Shown here: positions 1 to 5,193 of the stretch, piece by piece | How the letters are laid out: every line of letters begins with the position of its first letter | Position numbering within the stretch: position 1 is the stretch's first letter | Origin: Pyrinomonadaceae bacterium | Lineage (GTDB): Bacteria; Acidobacteriota; Blastocatellia; Pyrinomonadales; Pyrinomonadaceae | NCBI GenBank assembly: GCA_025929655.1 | Contig: JAICPV010000207.1 | Coordinates: forward strand, 1 to 5,193 | DNA length: 5,193 nucleotides | Direction of reading: 5' to 3' | Position numbers and translations under genes: made by a program | Notes under the pieces: generated by a model | The model's database searches: none | What the model was told of the DNA's origin: nothing | What the model saw: the letters and a program-made list of their open reading frames with translations, nothing else

Positions 1-86
1 CGGCTCCTTACATTGACGGACGTCTTAGAGCTTTTTGCGTCGATCAGCCTGAACGCGAAATCCATATGAATTTCGTATCAGGGTGA
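1..86 (+). other. Probable 3' end of an upstream plus-strand gene, frame unresolved
   Basis: Two plus-strand frames are open from the left edge. One gives a 22-residue tail ending in LFASISLNAKSI with a TGA at 67-69. The other gives a 27-residue tail ending in REIHMNFVSG with a TGA at 84-86, which would overlap the GTG start of the next gene as GTGA. The first has the more GC-rich third codon positions. The second has the more coding-like first and second positions and a coupling overlap. I recognise neither. OpuC-type ATPases usually sit beside a permease or a substrate-binding protein, so either would be the natural expectation, but neither tail shows a family motif. A minus-strand frame is also open from an ATG at 63-65, but it would leave almost no room for promoters. 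Confidence 0.3.
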
Positions 87-853
87 TAGAATTTTTCACT
101 ATCGGTATGACCAGCGAAACGGTAGTAATACGGTTCAGTTCTGTGGGTTACACGGTCGGGGGAACCGTGATCCTGGACCGGATAGACCTCGAAGTCCTTA
201 AGGGCGAAGTCCTGATCCTGCTCGGTGAATCAGGCTGCGGGAAAACGACCGCGCTGAAATTGATAAATCGGTTGATCGATCCGACAGCGGGCGATGTTTT
301 CGTAGAAGGCATACGGACCCTTGATTGGAACGCGATCGAGCTTCGTCGTCGGATCGGCTATGTGCTGCAGGAAGCAGGCCTGTTTCCGCATTACACCGTC
401 GAGCAAAATGTCGGGTTGGTGCTCGATCTAGTCGATCGGGATCCGATCGAAATCCCTCTCCGAGTAGAAGAGATGTTGAGGATGGTCGGTCTCGATCCGT
501 TAAGGTTCGCCCCGAGTTATCCGCACGAACTTTCGGGCGGTCAGCGTCAGCGGGTTGGTGTCGCCCGGGCACTTGCTGCCGATCCCTCGATCGTTTTGCT
601 TGATGAGCCCTTCGGCGCGCTTGATGTGATCACGCGAACCAATCTTCAAAAAGAATTTGCGCGGCTGGTTCGCGAGCTTGGAAAGACGGCGATCTTCGTG
701 ACGCACGATCTGAATGAGGCAATGCTGCTCGGATCGCGGATCGCTCTTATGGAAAAAGGGCGGATCGTGTTTCTCGGAAAACCGGAAGAGTTTGCGTCAT
801 CGCCCGTTCCTTTGGCGAGGGCCTATATGGAAACCGTGAGCAGCCCGAACTAA
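83..853 (+). CDS. ABC transporter ATP-binding protein, glycine betaine/osmoprotectant (OpuCA/ProV-like) type
   Basis: This is the cytoplasmic ATPase of an importer, which hydrolyses ATP to drive uptake through a partner permease. In the 256-residue form the domain is complete: Walker A GESGCGKT at 48-55, Q-loop Q96 in YVLQEAGLFPH, signature LSGGQ at 150-154, Walker B VLLDEP at 171-176, D-loop ALD at 179-181 and switch histidine H208 in VTHD. The stretch after the Q-loop (GLFPHYTVEQNVGLV) and the FGALDVITR segment after Walker B are typical of quaternary-amine/osmoprotectant ATPases. The protein stops after the nucleotide-binding domain, so the C-terminal CBS pair found in many OpuCA/ProV proteins is absent. 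The start is uncertain: GTG at 83 would overlap a possible upstream stop, while ATG at 107 gives MTSETVVIRF and a more usual N-terminus. Neither has a clear Shine-Dalgarno. The permease and binding protein are not in the window and may lie upstream. The substrate is inferred from family only. Confidence 0.9.
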   Translation: MIEFFTIGMTSETVVIRFSSVGYTVGGTVILDRIDLEVLKGEVLILLGESGCGKTTALKLINRLIDPTAGDVFVEGIRTLDWNAIELRRRIGYVLQEAGLFPHYTVEQNVGLVLDLVDRDPIEIPLRVEEMLRMVGLDPLRFAPSYPHELSGGQRQRVGVARALAADPSIVLLDEPFGALDVITRTNLQKEFARLVRELGKTAIFVTHDLNEAMLLGSRIALMEKGRIVFLGKPEEFASSPVPLARAYMETVSSPN

Positions 854-883
854 AAAAGCCTCGCCATTACGGACGAGGCTTTT
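854..883. terminator. Bidirectional rho-independent terminator
   Basis: A perfect 10-bp inverted repeat pairs AAAAGCCTCG (854-863) with CGAGGCTTTT (874-883) around a 10-base loop. It begins directly after the TAA of the ABC ATPase gene. Read on the plus strand, the stem ends in four T; read on the minus strand, the run is six T. The convergent desaturase gene ends 20 bases away, so this one hairpin probably stops transcription from both sides. Confidence 0.9.
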
Positions 884-903
884 CGATATCGACTAGCGAA
901 GAT

Positions 904-1791
904 CTAAGTCGTTTCGTTAAGCGGCTGCAGGTCGATCGCTTCAACTAGCGGTGCGGGCTCCGCCTTTTCGATCTGGTAAGAGTAAACATTCTTAGCAAGT
1001 CCCAGCATTTCCAATAGCCGTATCTGAACCCAATTGACGTCGAATTCGAACCACCGCAGGCCGTGACGTGCCGAACGTGGATACGCGTGATGGTTGTTAT
1101 GCCACCCTTCGCCGAATGTTAGCGCGGCGATGAGCGCGTTGTTGCGCGAATCGTCGCGCGTCTCGAACCTCCGCGTGCCCCAAAGATGAGTCGCGGAATT
1201 TACAAGCCATGTAAAATGCCAGCCGACAACGGTTTTGAGAACGACGCCCCAAATGACCATCGTCCATCCCCCGATCGCCAACAGCGCAAGAGCAACCAGC
1301 GAGATCGGCAGCCAATAGTACTTGTTCAGCCATTGATGAAACCGATCGTCCGCGAAATCCGGACAATACCGTTTCATGTCCGCCGGCGTCTGATTTTGAG
1401 CTTTGCCGCGCATGATCCAGCCCATATGTGACCAATAAGTACCGTGGCGTGGGCTGTGCGGATCTTTTTCCTGGTCTGTAAAGGCGTGATGAATGCGATG
1501 CGTGGTCACCCAGGTCAAAGGGCCGGATTGCAACGCCAGCGTTCCCATGACGCTCAGCGTGTATTCGAGCCACTTCGGTACAACGAAACCGCGATGCGTT
1601 AATAGACGGTGATAGCCGAGGCCGATGCCGAGACTTCCCGCGATCCACCATAGCGCTACAGCGGCAGTCAGATTTGCCCAGCTGAATGTAAAAAAAGCAG
1701 CTACGGCCGCAGCGTGAAATACGACGACGAAAACGATCGTGTTCCAATTCAGTGACCTGTCTTCGGCCGCTTCGAATATTTGTGTTCTCAT
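904..1791 (-). CDS. Fatty acid (acyl-CoA delta-9 type) desaturase
   Basis: This is a membrane di-iron desaturase of 295 residues, expected to insert a cis double bond into a saturated fatty acyl chain (acyl-CoA or acyl-lipid) using O2 and an electron donor. The metal-binding histidine boxes are all present: HRLLTH at 61-66 (HX4H), HRIHH at 98-102 (HXXHH) and HNNHH at 231-235 (HXXHH). NSATH at 198-202 supplies the extra Asn/His found in stearoyl-CoA desaturase-type enzymes. Hydrophobic segments lie near residues 18-36, 41-59, 76-95 and 161-196, fitting a four-helix membrane enzyme with cytosolic boxes. Length is usual for bacterial members. There is no fused cytochrome b5 or ferredoxin domain, so electrons must come from a separate partner not seen here. 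The ATG at 1791 is preceded by a purine-rich GGGGGAG at a rather long spacing. The gene is divergent from the acyltransferase and shares its upstream region. The position of the double bond is inferred from family. Confidence 0.95.
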   Translation of the reverse strand: MRTQIFEAAEDRSLNWNTIVFVVVFHAAAVAAFFTFSWANLTAAVALWWIAGSLGIGLGYHRLLTHRGFVVPKWLEYTLSVMGTLALQSGPLTWVTTHRIHHAFTDQEKDPHSPRHGTYWSHMGWIMRGKAQNQTPADMKRYCPDFADDRFHQWLNKYYWLPISLVALALLAIGGWTMVIWGVVLKTVVGWHFTWLVNSATHLWGTRRFETRDDSRNNALIAALTFGEGWHNNHHAYPRSARHGLRWFEFDVNWVQIRLLEMLGLAKNVYSYQIEKAEPAPLVEAIDLQPLNETT

Positions 1792-1803
1792 TTTTACTAA
1801 GTT

Positions 1804-1810
1804 CTCCCCC
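1804..1810 (-). promoter_or_regulatory. Likely ribosome binding site of the desaturase gene
   Basis: On the minus strand this reads GGGGGAG, with 12 bases between it and the ATG at 1791. The GGAG core fits a Shine-Dalgarno, but the spacing is longer than the usual 5-9 bases. It supports the ATG at 1791, as no better start lies nearby. Confidence 0.5.
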
Positions 1811-1880
1811 TTGATAGTGAGTTTTCTTTCGCGGGCGCGTTCGCCCTATACCTAATGCTAACAATCTGAAAGAGTTGCGA

Positions 1881-1902
1881 TTGTAAGAGTTTTGTAAGAG
1901 TT
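1881..1902. repeat. Perfect tandem 11-bp repeat, candidate response-regulator binding site
   Basis: TTGTAAGAGTT occurs twice back to back (1881-1891 and 1892-1902) in the divergent region between the desaturase and acyltransferase genes. A further AAGAGTT lies at 1870-1876. The repeat itself is seen directly. Seen as a 7-base unit TTGTAAG with a 4-base spacer, it has the 11-bp period of direct-repeat sites bound by OmpR/PhoB-family response regulators, one site per helical turn. The TGTAA core also resembles the CTGTAA half of the enterobacterial Pho box. Binding by such a regulator is inference. It lies about 90 bases upstream of the desaturase ATG and 42 upstream of the acyltransferase ATG, so it could act on either or both. 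Confidence 0.75.
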
Positions 1903-1921
1903 AAATTCGCGTCTGTAGAAA
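1892..1921 (+). promoter_or_regulatory. Possible promoter of the acyltransferase operon
   Basis: TTGTAA (1892-1897) could serve as a -35 element with TAGAAA (1916-1921) as -10 at an 18-base spacing. TGTAGA at 1914-1919 is an alternative at 16 bases. Both are imperfect matches to sigma-70 boxes. The -35 coincides with the second 11-bp repeat, as in promoters where a PhoB-like activator replaces a good -35. The predicted leader would be only about 15 bases. No convincing promoter pair for the minus-strand desaturase was found; TAGCAT and TATAGG hexamers near 1845-1860 are the best -10 candidates. Confidence 0.3.
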
Positions 1922-1943
1922 CTCTGAATTATCTTTGTTACGA

Positions 1944-2873
1944 ATGACGCGAAAGAGCCGAATACAGGTCTGGGCCGAATACGTCGCGATGCGGTCGATC
2001 GTCGGCTTGCTGCGCATTCTGCCGCGTTCCGGCGCTCAAGCAGCGGGCCGGGTGATCGCGAATGCTGCTTTTCGCATTTTGGGCAGTCGACTGCGATCAG
2101 GCCTTCGCAGTCTTGAAATAGCGTTTCCCGAAATGCCCGCGCCCGAGCGAAAGCGAATACTGAAAGCGTCCGTGGAAAGTATTGGCCGAACAGTTGTCGA
2201 ATTTGCAAAGTTCCGGCCGAAGAATGCCGCAGAGTCCGCAGCGATCGTGGAATTCGATTTCGAGTCGGAAGAATTCGAAGCCTATAGGAAAGCAAAGACG
2301 GAGGGTCGCGGCATTATTATGCCGACGGCGCACATCGGGAATTGGGAATTGCTTCTTTCGGGCTTCGCCCTTCAATGCGAACCGATCTTCTTCACCGCGC
2401 GCGAATTGGATAACCCGCTGATCGACAAAATGTTCGCTGAAAGGCGTGCGAAATTCGGCAACCGGCAGTTCTATAAGGCTGACTCTGCCAAAGAGGTACT
2501 TCGCGCACTGAAGGCTGGCGAGAGCGTCGGCGTTTTGCCGGACGTAAATGTCTTGCCGAACGAGGGTGTTTTCGTTGCATTCTTCGACGTGCCTGCTTGT
2601 ACCACGTCGGGTGTTGCGAGGCTCGCGATAAAGGCGAACGCTCTTATTTTCCCGATGTTTGCTGTTTGGGACGATACGAGAAAGAAGTATATTGTCCACA
2701 ACGGGTGCCCCATCGAACCGGCGAACACTGGCGATAAAGATCGCGACATTATCGAAACTACCGCGGCGTTCACCTCGGAAATCGAAAGGATAGTCCGCGA
2801 GTTTCCGGAGCAATGGCTTTGGATACACCGCCGTTGGAAGACGCGTCCGCCGGGCGAAGCCGAACTTTATTGA
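1944..2873 (+). CDS. Lipid A biosynthesis acyltransferase family protein (LpxL/HtrB-like)
   Basis: This inner-membrane-associated acyltransferase is expected to transfer a fatty acyl chain from acyl-ACP onto a lipid A precursor or similar glycolipid. The 309-residue protein shows the family pattern in order: an N-terminal helix with LLRILPRSGA, the catalytic HX4E motif HIGNWE (H130, E135), the second block ARELDNPLID near 152-161, the LPDVNV...FFDVPACTTSG block near 198-222, and the C-terminal PEQWLWIHRRWKTRP at 288-302. Length matches LpxL/LpxM/HtrB proteins. The acceptor and chain length cannot be told, because the family also includes mycobacterial PatA and other glycolipid acyltransferases. 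I chose ATG at 1944 over an in-frame TTG at 1935; neither has a good Shine-Dalgarno, and the difference is three residues. It is the first gene of a tight three-gene run and is divergent from a fatty acid desaturase, so the two probably share envelope-lipid regulation. Confidence 0.9.
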   Translation: MTRKSRIQVWAEYVAMRSIVGLLRILPRSGAQAAGRVIANAAFRILGSRLRSGLRSLEIAFPEMPAPERKRILKASVESIGRTVVEFAKFRPKNAAESAAIVEFDFESEEFEAYRKAKTEGRGIIMPTAHIGNWELLLSGFALQCEPIFFTARELDNPLIDKMFAERRAKFGNRQFYKADSAKEVLRALKAGESVGVLPDVNVLPNEGVFVAFFDVPACTTSGVARLAIKANALIFPMFAVWDDTRKKYIVHNGCPIEPANTGDKDRDIIETTAAFTSEIERIVREFPEQWLWIHRRWKTRPPGEAELY

Positions 2874-2875
2874 CC

Positions 2876-2880
2876 TGAGA
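2876..2880 (+). promoter_or_regulatory. Ribosome binding site of the cyclase-family gene
   Basis: TGAGA sits 7 bases before the ATG at 2888, inside the 14-bp gap after the acyltransferase stop. It is a short but well-placed Shine-Dalgarno and supports this start, which also gives a clean lipoprotein signal. Confidence 0.45.
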
Positions 2881-2887
2881 ATAAAAT

Positions 2888-3688
2888 ATGAAAGTGCTTT
2901 GGATAGGGTTTTCGCTCGTATTACTGCTGATTGGATGTTCGCCGCAAAACCAGCCTGTTGATCTTTCGAAAGGAGCTTGGTTGGACCTGACGCACGATTT
3001 CAGCGAGGAAACGATCTATTGGGTCAATGCCGAACCGTTCAAACGGGAAGGCTCAGGCGGAATGACCGACAAGGGTTTTTTCTACGCCGCGGGAAACTAT
3101 TCTGCGGCGGAACACGGCGGGACGCACATCGATTCACCGGTACATTTCGCAGAAGGTAAAAAGACGGTCGATCAGATCGAGCTCAGCCAATTGAACGCCC
3201 CTGGTGTGAAGATCGATGTTTCGGCCAGGGTAAACACCGACCGCGACCATCTCGTGACTGTCGAGGACATTAAGACGTGGGAAGCAGCGAACGGAATGAT
3301 CCCGGAATGGGGCATAATACTTTTGTATACGGGATACGGCTCCAGGTGGCCGGACAAGAAAGCCTATCTTGGCACGGACCAGCGCGGGGACGCAGCTGCT
3401 AAGGATCTTCATTTTCCGGGGCTTCATCCGGACACTGCTAAATGGCTCGTCGAGAACCGGAAGTTCAAAGCGATCGGCATCGATACAGCCAGCATCGACA
3501 ACGGCCAATCTACCGATTTCGGATCCCATGTGACGCTTATGACCGCAAATATCCCCGCTTTTGAAAATGTCGCCAACCTGGACAGGCTCCCGTCGAAGGG
3601 TTTCCACATCATTGCGATGCCGATGAAGATCAAAGGAGGGTCCGGCGCGCCGCTGCGAATCGCTGCGTTCATTCCGCAGCCGAAATGA
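2888..3688 (+). CDS. Cyclase family protein (kynurenine formamidase-like metal hydrolase), predicted lipoprotein
   Basis: This 266-residue protein belongs to the cyclase/KynB fold, whose members are metal-dependent amidohydrolases or lactone/cyclic-amide hydrolases. The N-terminus is a lipoprotein signal: basic start, hydrophobic run, lipobox LIGC with C17 as the lipidated residue, followed by Ser, which favours export to the outer membrane. The mature domain has the signature EHGGTHIDSPVH at 75-86. H76, H80 and D82 correspond to the metal ligands of KynB, and H86 to its catalytic histidine. H214 and E226 have the 12-residue spacing of the KynB His/Glu pair binding the second metal. GIDTASID at 197-204 is also family-typical. 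Nothing catalytic is missing, so it is probably an active enzyme. KynB itself is cytoplasmic, so a lipid-anchored form is unlikely to serve tryptophan breakdown, and no kynurenine pathway gene is nearby. The substrate is unknown. It follows the acyltransferase by 14 bp and overlaps the methyltransferase by 4 bp, indicating one operon. Confidence 0.9.
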   Translation: MKVLWIGFSLVLLLIGCSPQNQPVDLSKGAWLDLTHDFSEETIYWVNAEPFKREGSGGMTDKGFFYAAGNYSAAEHGGTHIDSPVHFAEGKKTVDQIELSQLNAPGVKIDVSARVNTDRDHLVTVEDIKTWEAANGMIPEWGIILLYTGYGSRWPDKKAYLGTDQRGDAAAKDLHFPGLHPDTAKWLVENRKFKAIGIDTASIDNGQSTDFGSHVTLMTANIPAFENVANLDRLPSKGFHIIAMPMKIKGGSGAPLRIAAFIPQPK

Positions 3689-4440
3689 TGGACAAGGAAG
3701 TCAATATAGCAAGAGCGATCGCGTCGCTGGATACCTCACTGTTCCGCTATATCGAGTCACAAACGACCGACGACGACAAGTACAGTTTACTTGCAGTTCA
3801 AAGGGCTGTGCGACAAAAGGCTGAATACGTTTATCTCGAGATCGGCTCACATCTTGGGGGAACTCTGCAGCCGCATCTTCTTGACCCTCGCTGTACAACA
3901 ATATACTCGATAGATCCTAGGCCGCTGATCGTCGACGACGAACGCGGAGAAAAGCAGAAGTATTTCGATAATTCGACCGAGCGGATGATGCGGCTTCTAT
4001 CCGCGGTTGCGCCAGACCAAGTTCAAAAAATAAGGACTATCGATAAAGCGGCTCCTGAGATCGATCCGCAAACGATCGATCCGCGGGCTGATCTTTGCTT
4101 CATCGATGGCGAGCATACCAACACAGCCGCGATCGCCGATTTCGAGTTTTGCATCAAGGTTCTCGCTCCGGACGGCGCCATCATTTTTCATGATTCGGAC
4201 CTTGTATACAAGGGAATTCGCCAGCTTCTCGCGAGACTGCGTAAGTCAGACACGAAACACTTTCCGTTAAAACTCGGCGGCAGCGTTTTTGCGATCGCTT
4301 TCGGCGGTTCGCCCCTCGCGTCGGCCACGTATATTCGTTCGATTTCCAAGAGCATTCATTACCACTTTCTACGAAGCGCCGTGCGGCTTCGGTTAAATCG
4401 ACACAAGATAAAGCGAAAATTGAAAAAACGGTCGAGCTAG
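3685..4440 (+). CDS. Class I SAM-dependent methyltransferase (Methyltransf_24-like)
   Basis: This 251-residue protein is a probable S-adenosylmethionine methyltransferase with a Rossmann-type core. Visible motifs are the glycine-rich SAM loop YLEIGSHLGGT at 50-60, the second-strand acidic motif IYSIDPRP at 73-80, LCFIDGEHTNTAAIADFE at 137-154, and GAIIFHDSD at 164-172. The FIDGxH...D and FHD pair is characteristic of the Methyltransf_24 group, often found in sugar, glycan and secondary-metabolite clusters and sometimes metal-dependent. The last 30 residues are strongly basic (KIKRKLKKRSS at the end), which could help contact with a membrane or nucleic acid. The start overlaps the preceding stop as ATGA, so translation is probably coupled; a second ATG follows at 3688. 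It is the last gene of the operon, and its TAG stop overlaps that of the convergent pta. The acceptor cannot be named. A small carbohydrate or lipid headgroup is a guess from the operon. Confidence 0.8.
   Translation: MMDKEVNIARAIASLDTSLFRYIESQTTDDDKYSLLAVQRAVRQKAEYVYLEIGSHLGGTLQPHLLDPRCTTIYSIDPRPLIVDDERGEKQKYFDNSTERMMRLLSAVAPDQVQKIRTIDKAAPEIDPQTIDPRADLCFIDGEHTNTAAIADFEFCIKVLAPDGAIIFHDSDLVYKGIRQLLARLRKSDTKHFPLKLGGSVFAIAFGGSPLASATYIRSISKSIHYHFLRSAVRLRLNRHKIKRKLKKRSS
4059..4084 (+). repeat. Short in-frame direct repeat within the methyltransferase gene
   Basis: GATCGATCCGC occurs at 4059-4069 and again at 4074-4084, offset by 15 bases. It encodes IDPQT followed by IDPRA (residues 126-135), apparently a five-codon duplication in the loop before the FIDGEH strand. 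It does not break the frame and is probably neutral. Confidence 0.6.
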
Positions 4441-5193
4441 ATCCCTTTCCGGGATTGTGACTGGACAGCCGTGATCGCAACCGCGTCGACAATGTCTTCA
4501 GCTTTGCACCCGCGCGAAAGGTCGTTGCATGGACGGTCAAGGCCCTGCAATATCGGGCCGATCGCTGTACCGCCGGCCAGGCGTTCGGTGAGTTTGTAGG
4601 CGATGTTGCCGGAATTTAGATCGGGGAATATAAGTACATTAGCCCGGCCCGCGACTGGTGAACCCGGTGCCTTCGAATTTCCAACAGATTGAACCAAAGC
4701 AGCATCCGCCTGAAGCTCTCCGTCGATCGCCAGCTCAGGCATTCGCGCTCTTACGGTTTTCGTGGCTTCGATGATCTTGTCGAGTGACTTGTTTTTCGCG
4801 CTTCCCTTCGTCGAAAAAGAAAGCATCGCGACTCGCGCCTCGGCCTCCAAAAGCGCCTGGCATGAATCTGCTGACGCCATTGCGATCTCTGCTAGCTGCG
4901 CGGCATCGGGGTCGATCACCACACCGCAATCGGCATAGATCATAGCCCCTTTCGTCCCGAATTTCTTTTCCGGCACGACCATCAGGAAAAAGGACGACAC
5001 GATCTTGAAACCGGGCCGAACACCGATGCATCTGATCGCGGCAGCCACAGTGTGTGCGGTCGTGTTGGTGGCACCTGCGACGGAACCATCTGCCCTGCCC
5101 TCGCGGACCAGCAAATTTGCAAAATAGAGAGGGTCTTTGACGGCCTGCTCGGCTTCTTCGAGGGTTGTTCCCTTCGACCGGCGACGTTCGTAA
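4437..5193 (-). CDS. pta: Phosphate acetyltransferase, N-terminus cut by the window edge
   Basis: This enzyme interconverts acetyl-CoA plus phosphate with acetyl phosphate plus CoA in the cytoplasm, normally working with acetate kinase. The reading frame is open to the right edge: upstream of the TTG at 5114 it continues with GTTLEEAEQAVKDPLYFANL, matching the family, so TTG is not the real start. About 251 C-terminal residues are present and roughly 80 are missing compared with the short, single-domain Pta of about 330. Fragment positions: RADGSVAGAT at 33-42, ADCGVVIDPDAAQLAEIA near 87-104, MLSFSTKGSA at 123-132, GPILQGL at 212-218 and NDLSRGC at 223-229. S226, R227 and D233 have the spacing of the Ser, Arg and Asp assigned to catalysis in the Methanosarcina thermophila enzyme (from memory). 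A phosphate butyryltransferase is the alternative, but the STKGSA and GPILQGLDRP motifs favour Pta. No acetate kinase gene is visible. It converges on the methyltransferase with overlapping stops. Confidence 0.93.
   Translation of the reverse strand, partial: YERRRSKGTTLEEAEQAVKDPLYFANLLVREGRADGSVAGATNTTAHTVAAAIRCIGVRPGFKIVSSFFLMVVPEKKFGTKGAMIYADCGVVIDPDAAQLAEIAMASADSCQALLEAEARVAMLSFSTKGSAKNKSLDKIIEATKTVRARMPELAIDGELQADAALVQSVGNSKAPGSPVAGRANVLIFPDLNSGNIAYKLTERLAGGTAIGPILQGLDRPCNDLSRGCKAEDIVDAVAITAVQSQSRKGI

Noticed and set aside
1097..1864. Minus-strand open frame of 255 codons overlapping the desaturase in another frame
   Set aside because: The desaturase frame has all histidine boxes and membrane segments. 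This frame is rich in Arg/Ser/His with no family motif and is a shadow.
1897..1925. Inverted repeat AGAGTT (1897-1902) and AACTCT (1920-1925) around the possible promoter
   Set aside because: Only 6 bp with a 17-base spacer, and it partly reuses the tandem repeat unit. Chance is a sufficient explanation.
1930..1937. TATCTTTG matching the Bacteroidota -7 promoter consensus TAnnTTTG, just upstream of the acyltransferase start
   Set aside because: It lies only 6 bases before the ATG, leaving no leader, and no partner -33 TTG motif was established. The rest of the window does not suggest Bacteroidota.
1858..2295. Minus-strand open frame of 145 codons over the acyltransferase start
   Set aside because: It is antisense to a well-supported acyltransferase, has no recognisable motif, and its Arg/Ser-rich low-complexity composition is typical of a shadow frame.
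2097..2828. Long minus-strand open frame antisense to the acyltransferase
   Set aside because: The sense strand carries a complete, motif-rich acyltransferase. The antisense frame shows no domain and likely arises from codon bias.
4441..4455. Small hairpin ATCCC-TTTCC-GGGAT directly after the methyltransferase stop
   Set aside because: The stem is only 5 bp, no T-run follows on either strand, and it lies inside the pta coding sequence. Not enough to call a terminator.
5112..5114. TTG as the start codon of the Pta protein
   Set aside because: The same frame stays open to the right edge and its upstream translation (DPLYFANL region) matches conserved Pta sequence, so the true start is outside the window.

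Overview
The window looks like ordinary chromosomal DNA from a Gram-negative bacterium of medium GC content. Evidence for an outer membrane is a lipid A-type acyltransferase and a protein with a clear lipobox. The protein flavour (short OpuC-like ATPase, acyl-CoA type desaturase, lipoprotein form of a cyclase-family hydrolase) would fit an Acidobacteriota member such as the Blastocatellia. That placement is an impression, not a proof. There are no tRNAs, rRNAs, insertion sequences, CRISPR arrays or prophage genes.

Layout: positions 1-86 hold the unresolved 3' end of an upstream gene. A plus-strand ABC transporter ATPase of the glycine betaine/osmoprotectant type follows (83-853). It is closed by a strong bidirectional hairpin terminator (854-883), which also serves the convergent minus-strand fatty acid desaturase (904-1791). 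A 152-bp divergent intergenic region (1792-1943) carries a perfect tandem 11-bp repeat. From it, a three-gene plus-strand operon runs to 4440: an LpxL/HtrB-type acyltransferase, a lipoprotein of the cyclase/kynurenine formamidase fold (14-bp gap), and a class I SAM methyltransferase (ATGA overlap). The methyltransferase ends in a CTAG shared as stop codon with a convergent minus-strand phosphate acetyltransferase (Pta), whose N-terminus lies beyond the right edge.

How the genes may work together: the desaturase changes membrane fatty acid fluidity and the divergent acyltransferase adds acyl chains to a lipid A-like acceptor. The shared promoter region with 11-bp spaced repeats, the geometry used by OmpR/PhoB-type response regulators, suggests joint envelope control. 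The hydrolase and methyltransferase downstream are co-transcribed with the acyltransferase, but their substrates cannot be read from sequence. The ABC ATPase (osmotic stress uptake) and Pta (acetate/acetyl-CoA metabolism) appear to be separate units. I see no new multi-gene system. The most notable items are the tandem repeat, the lipoprotein hydrolase inside an acyltransferase operon, and a strong excess of GATC sites.
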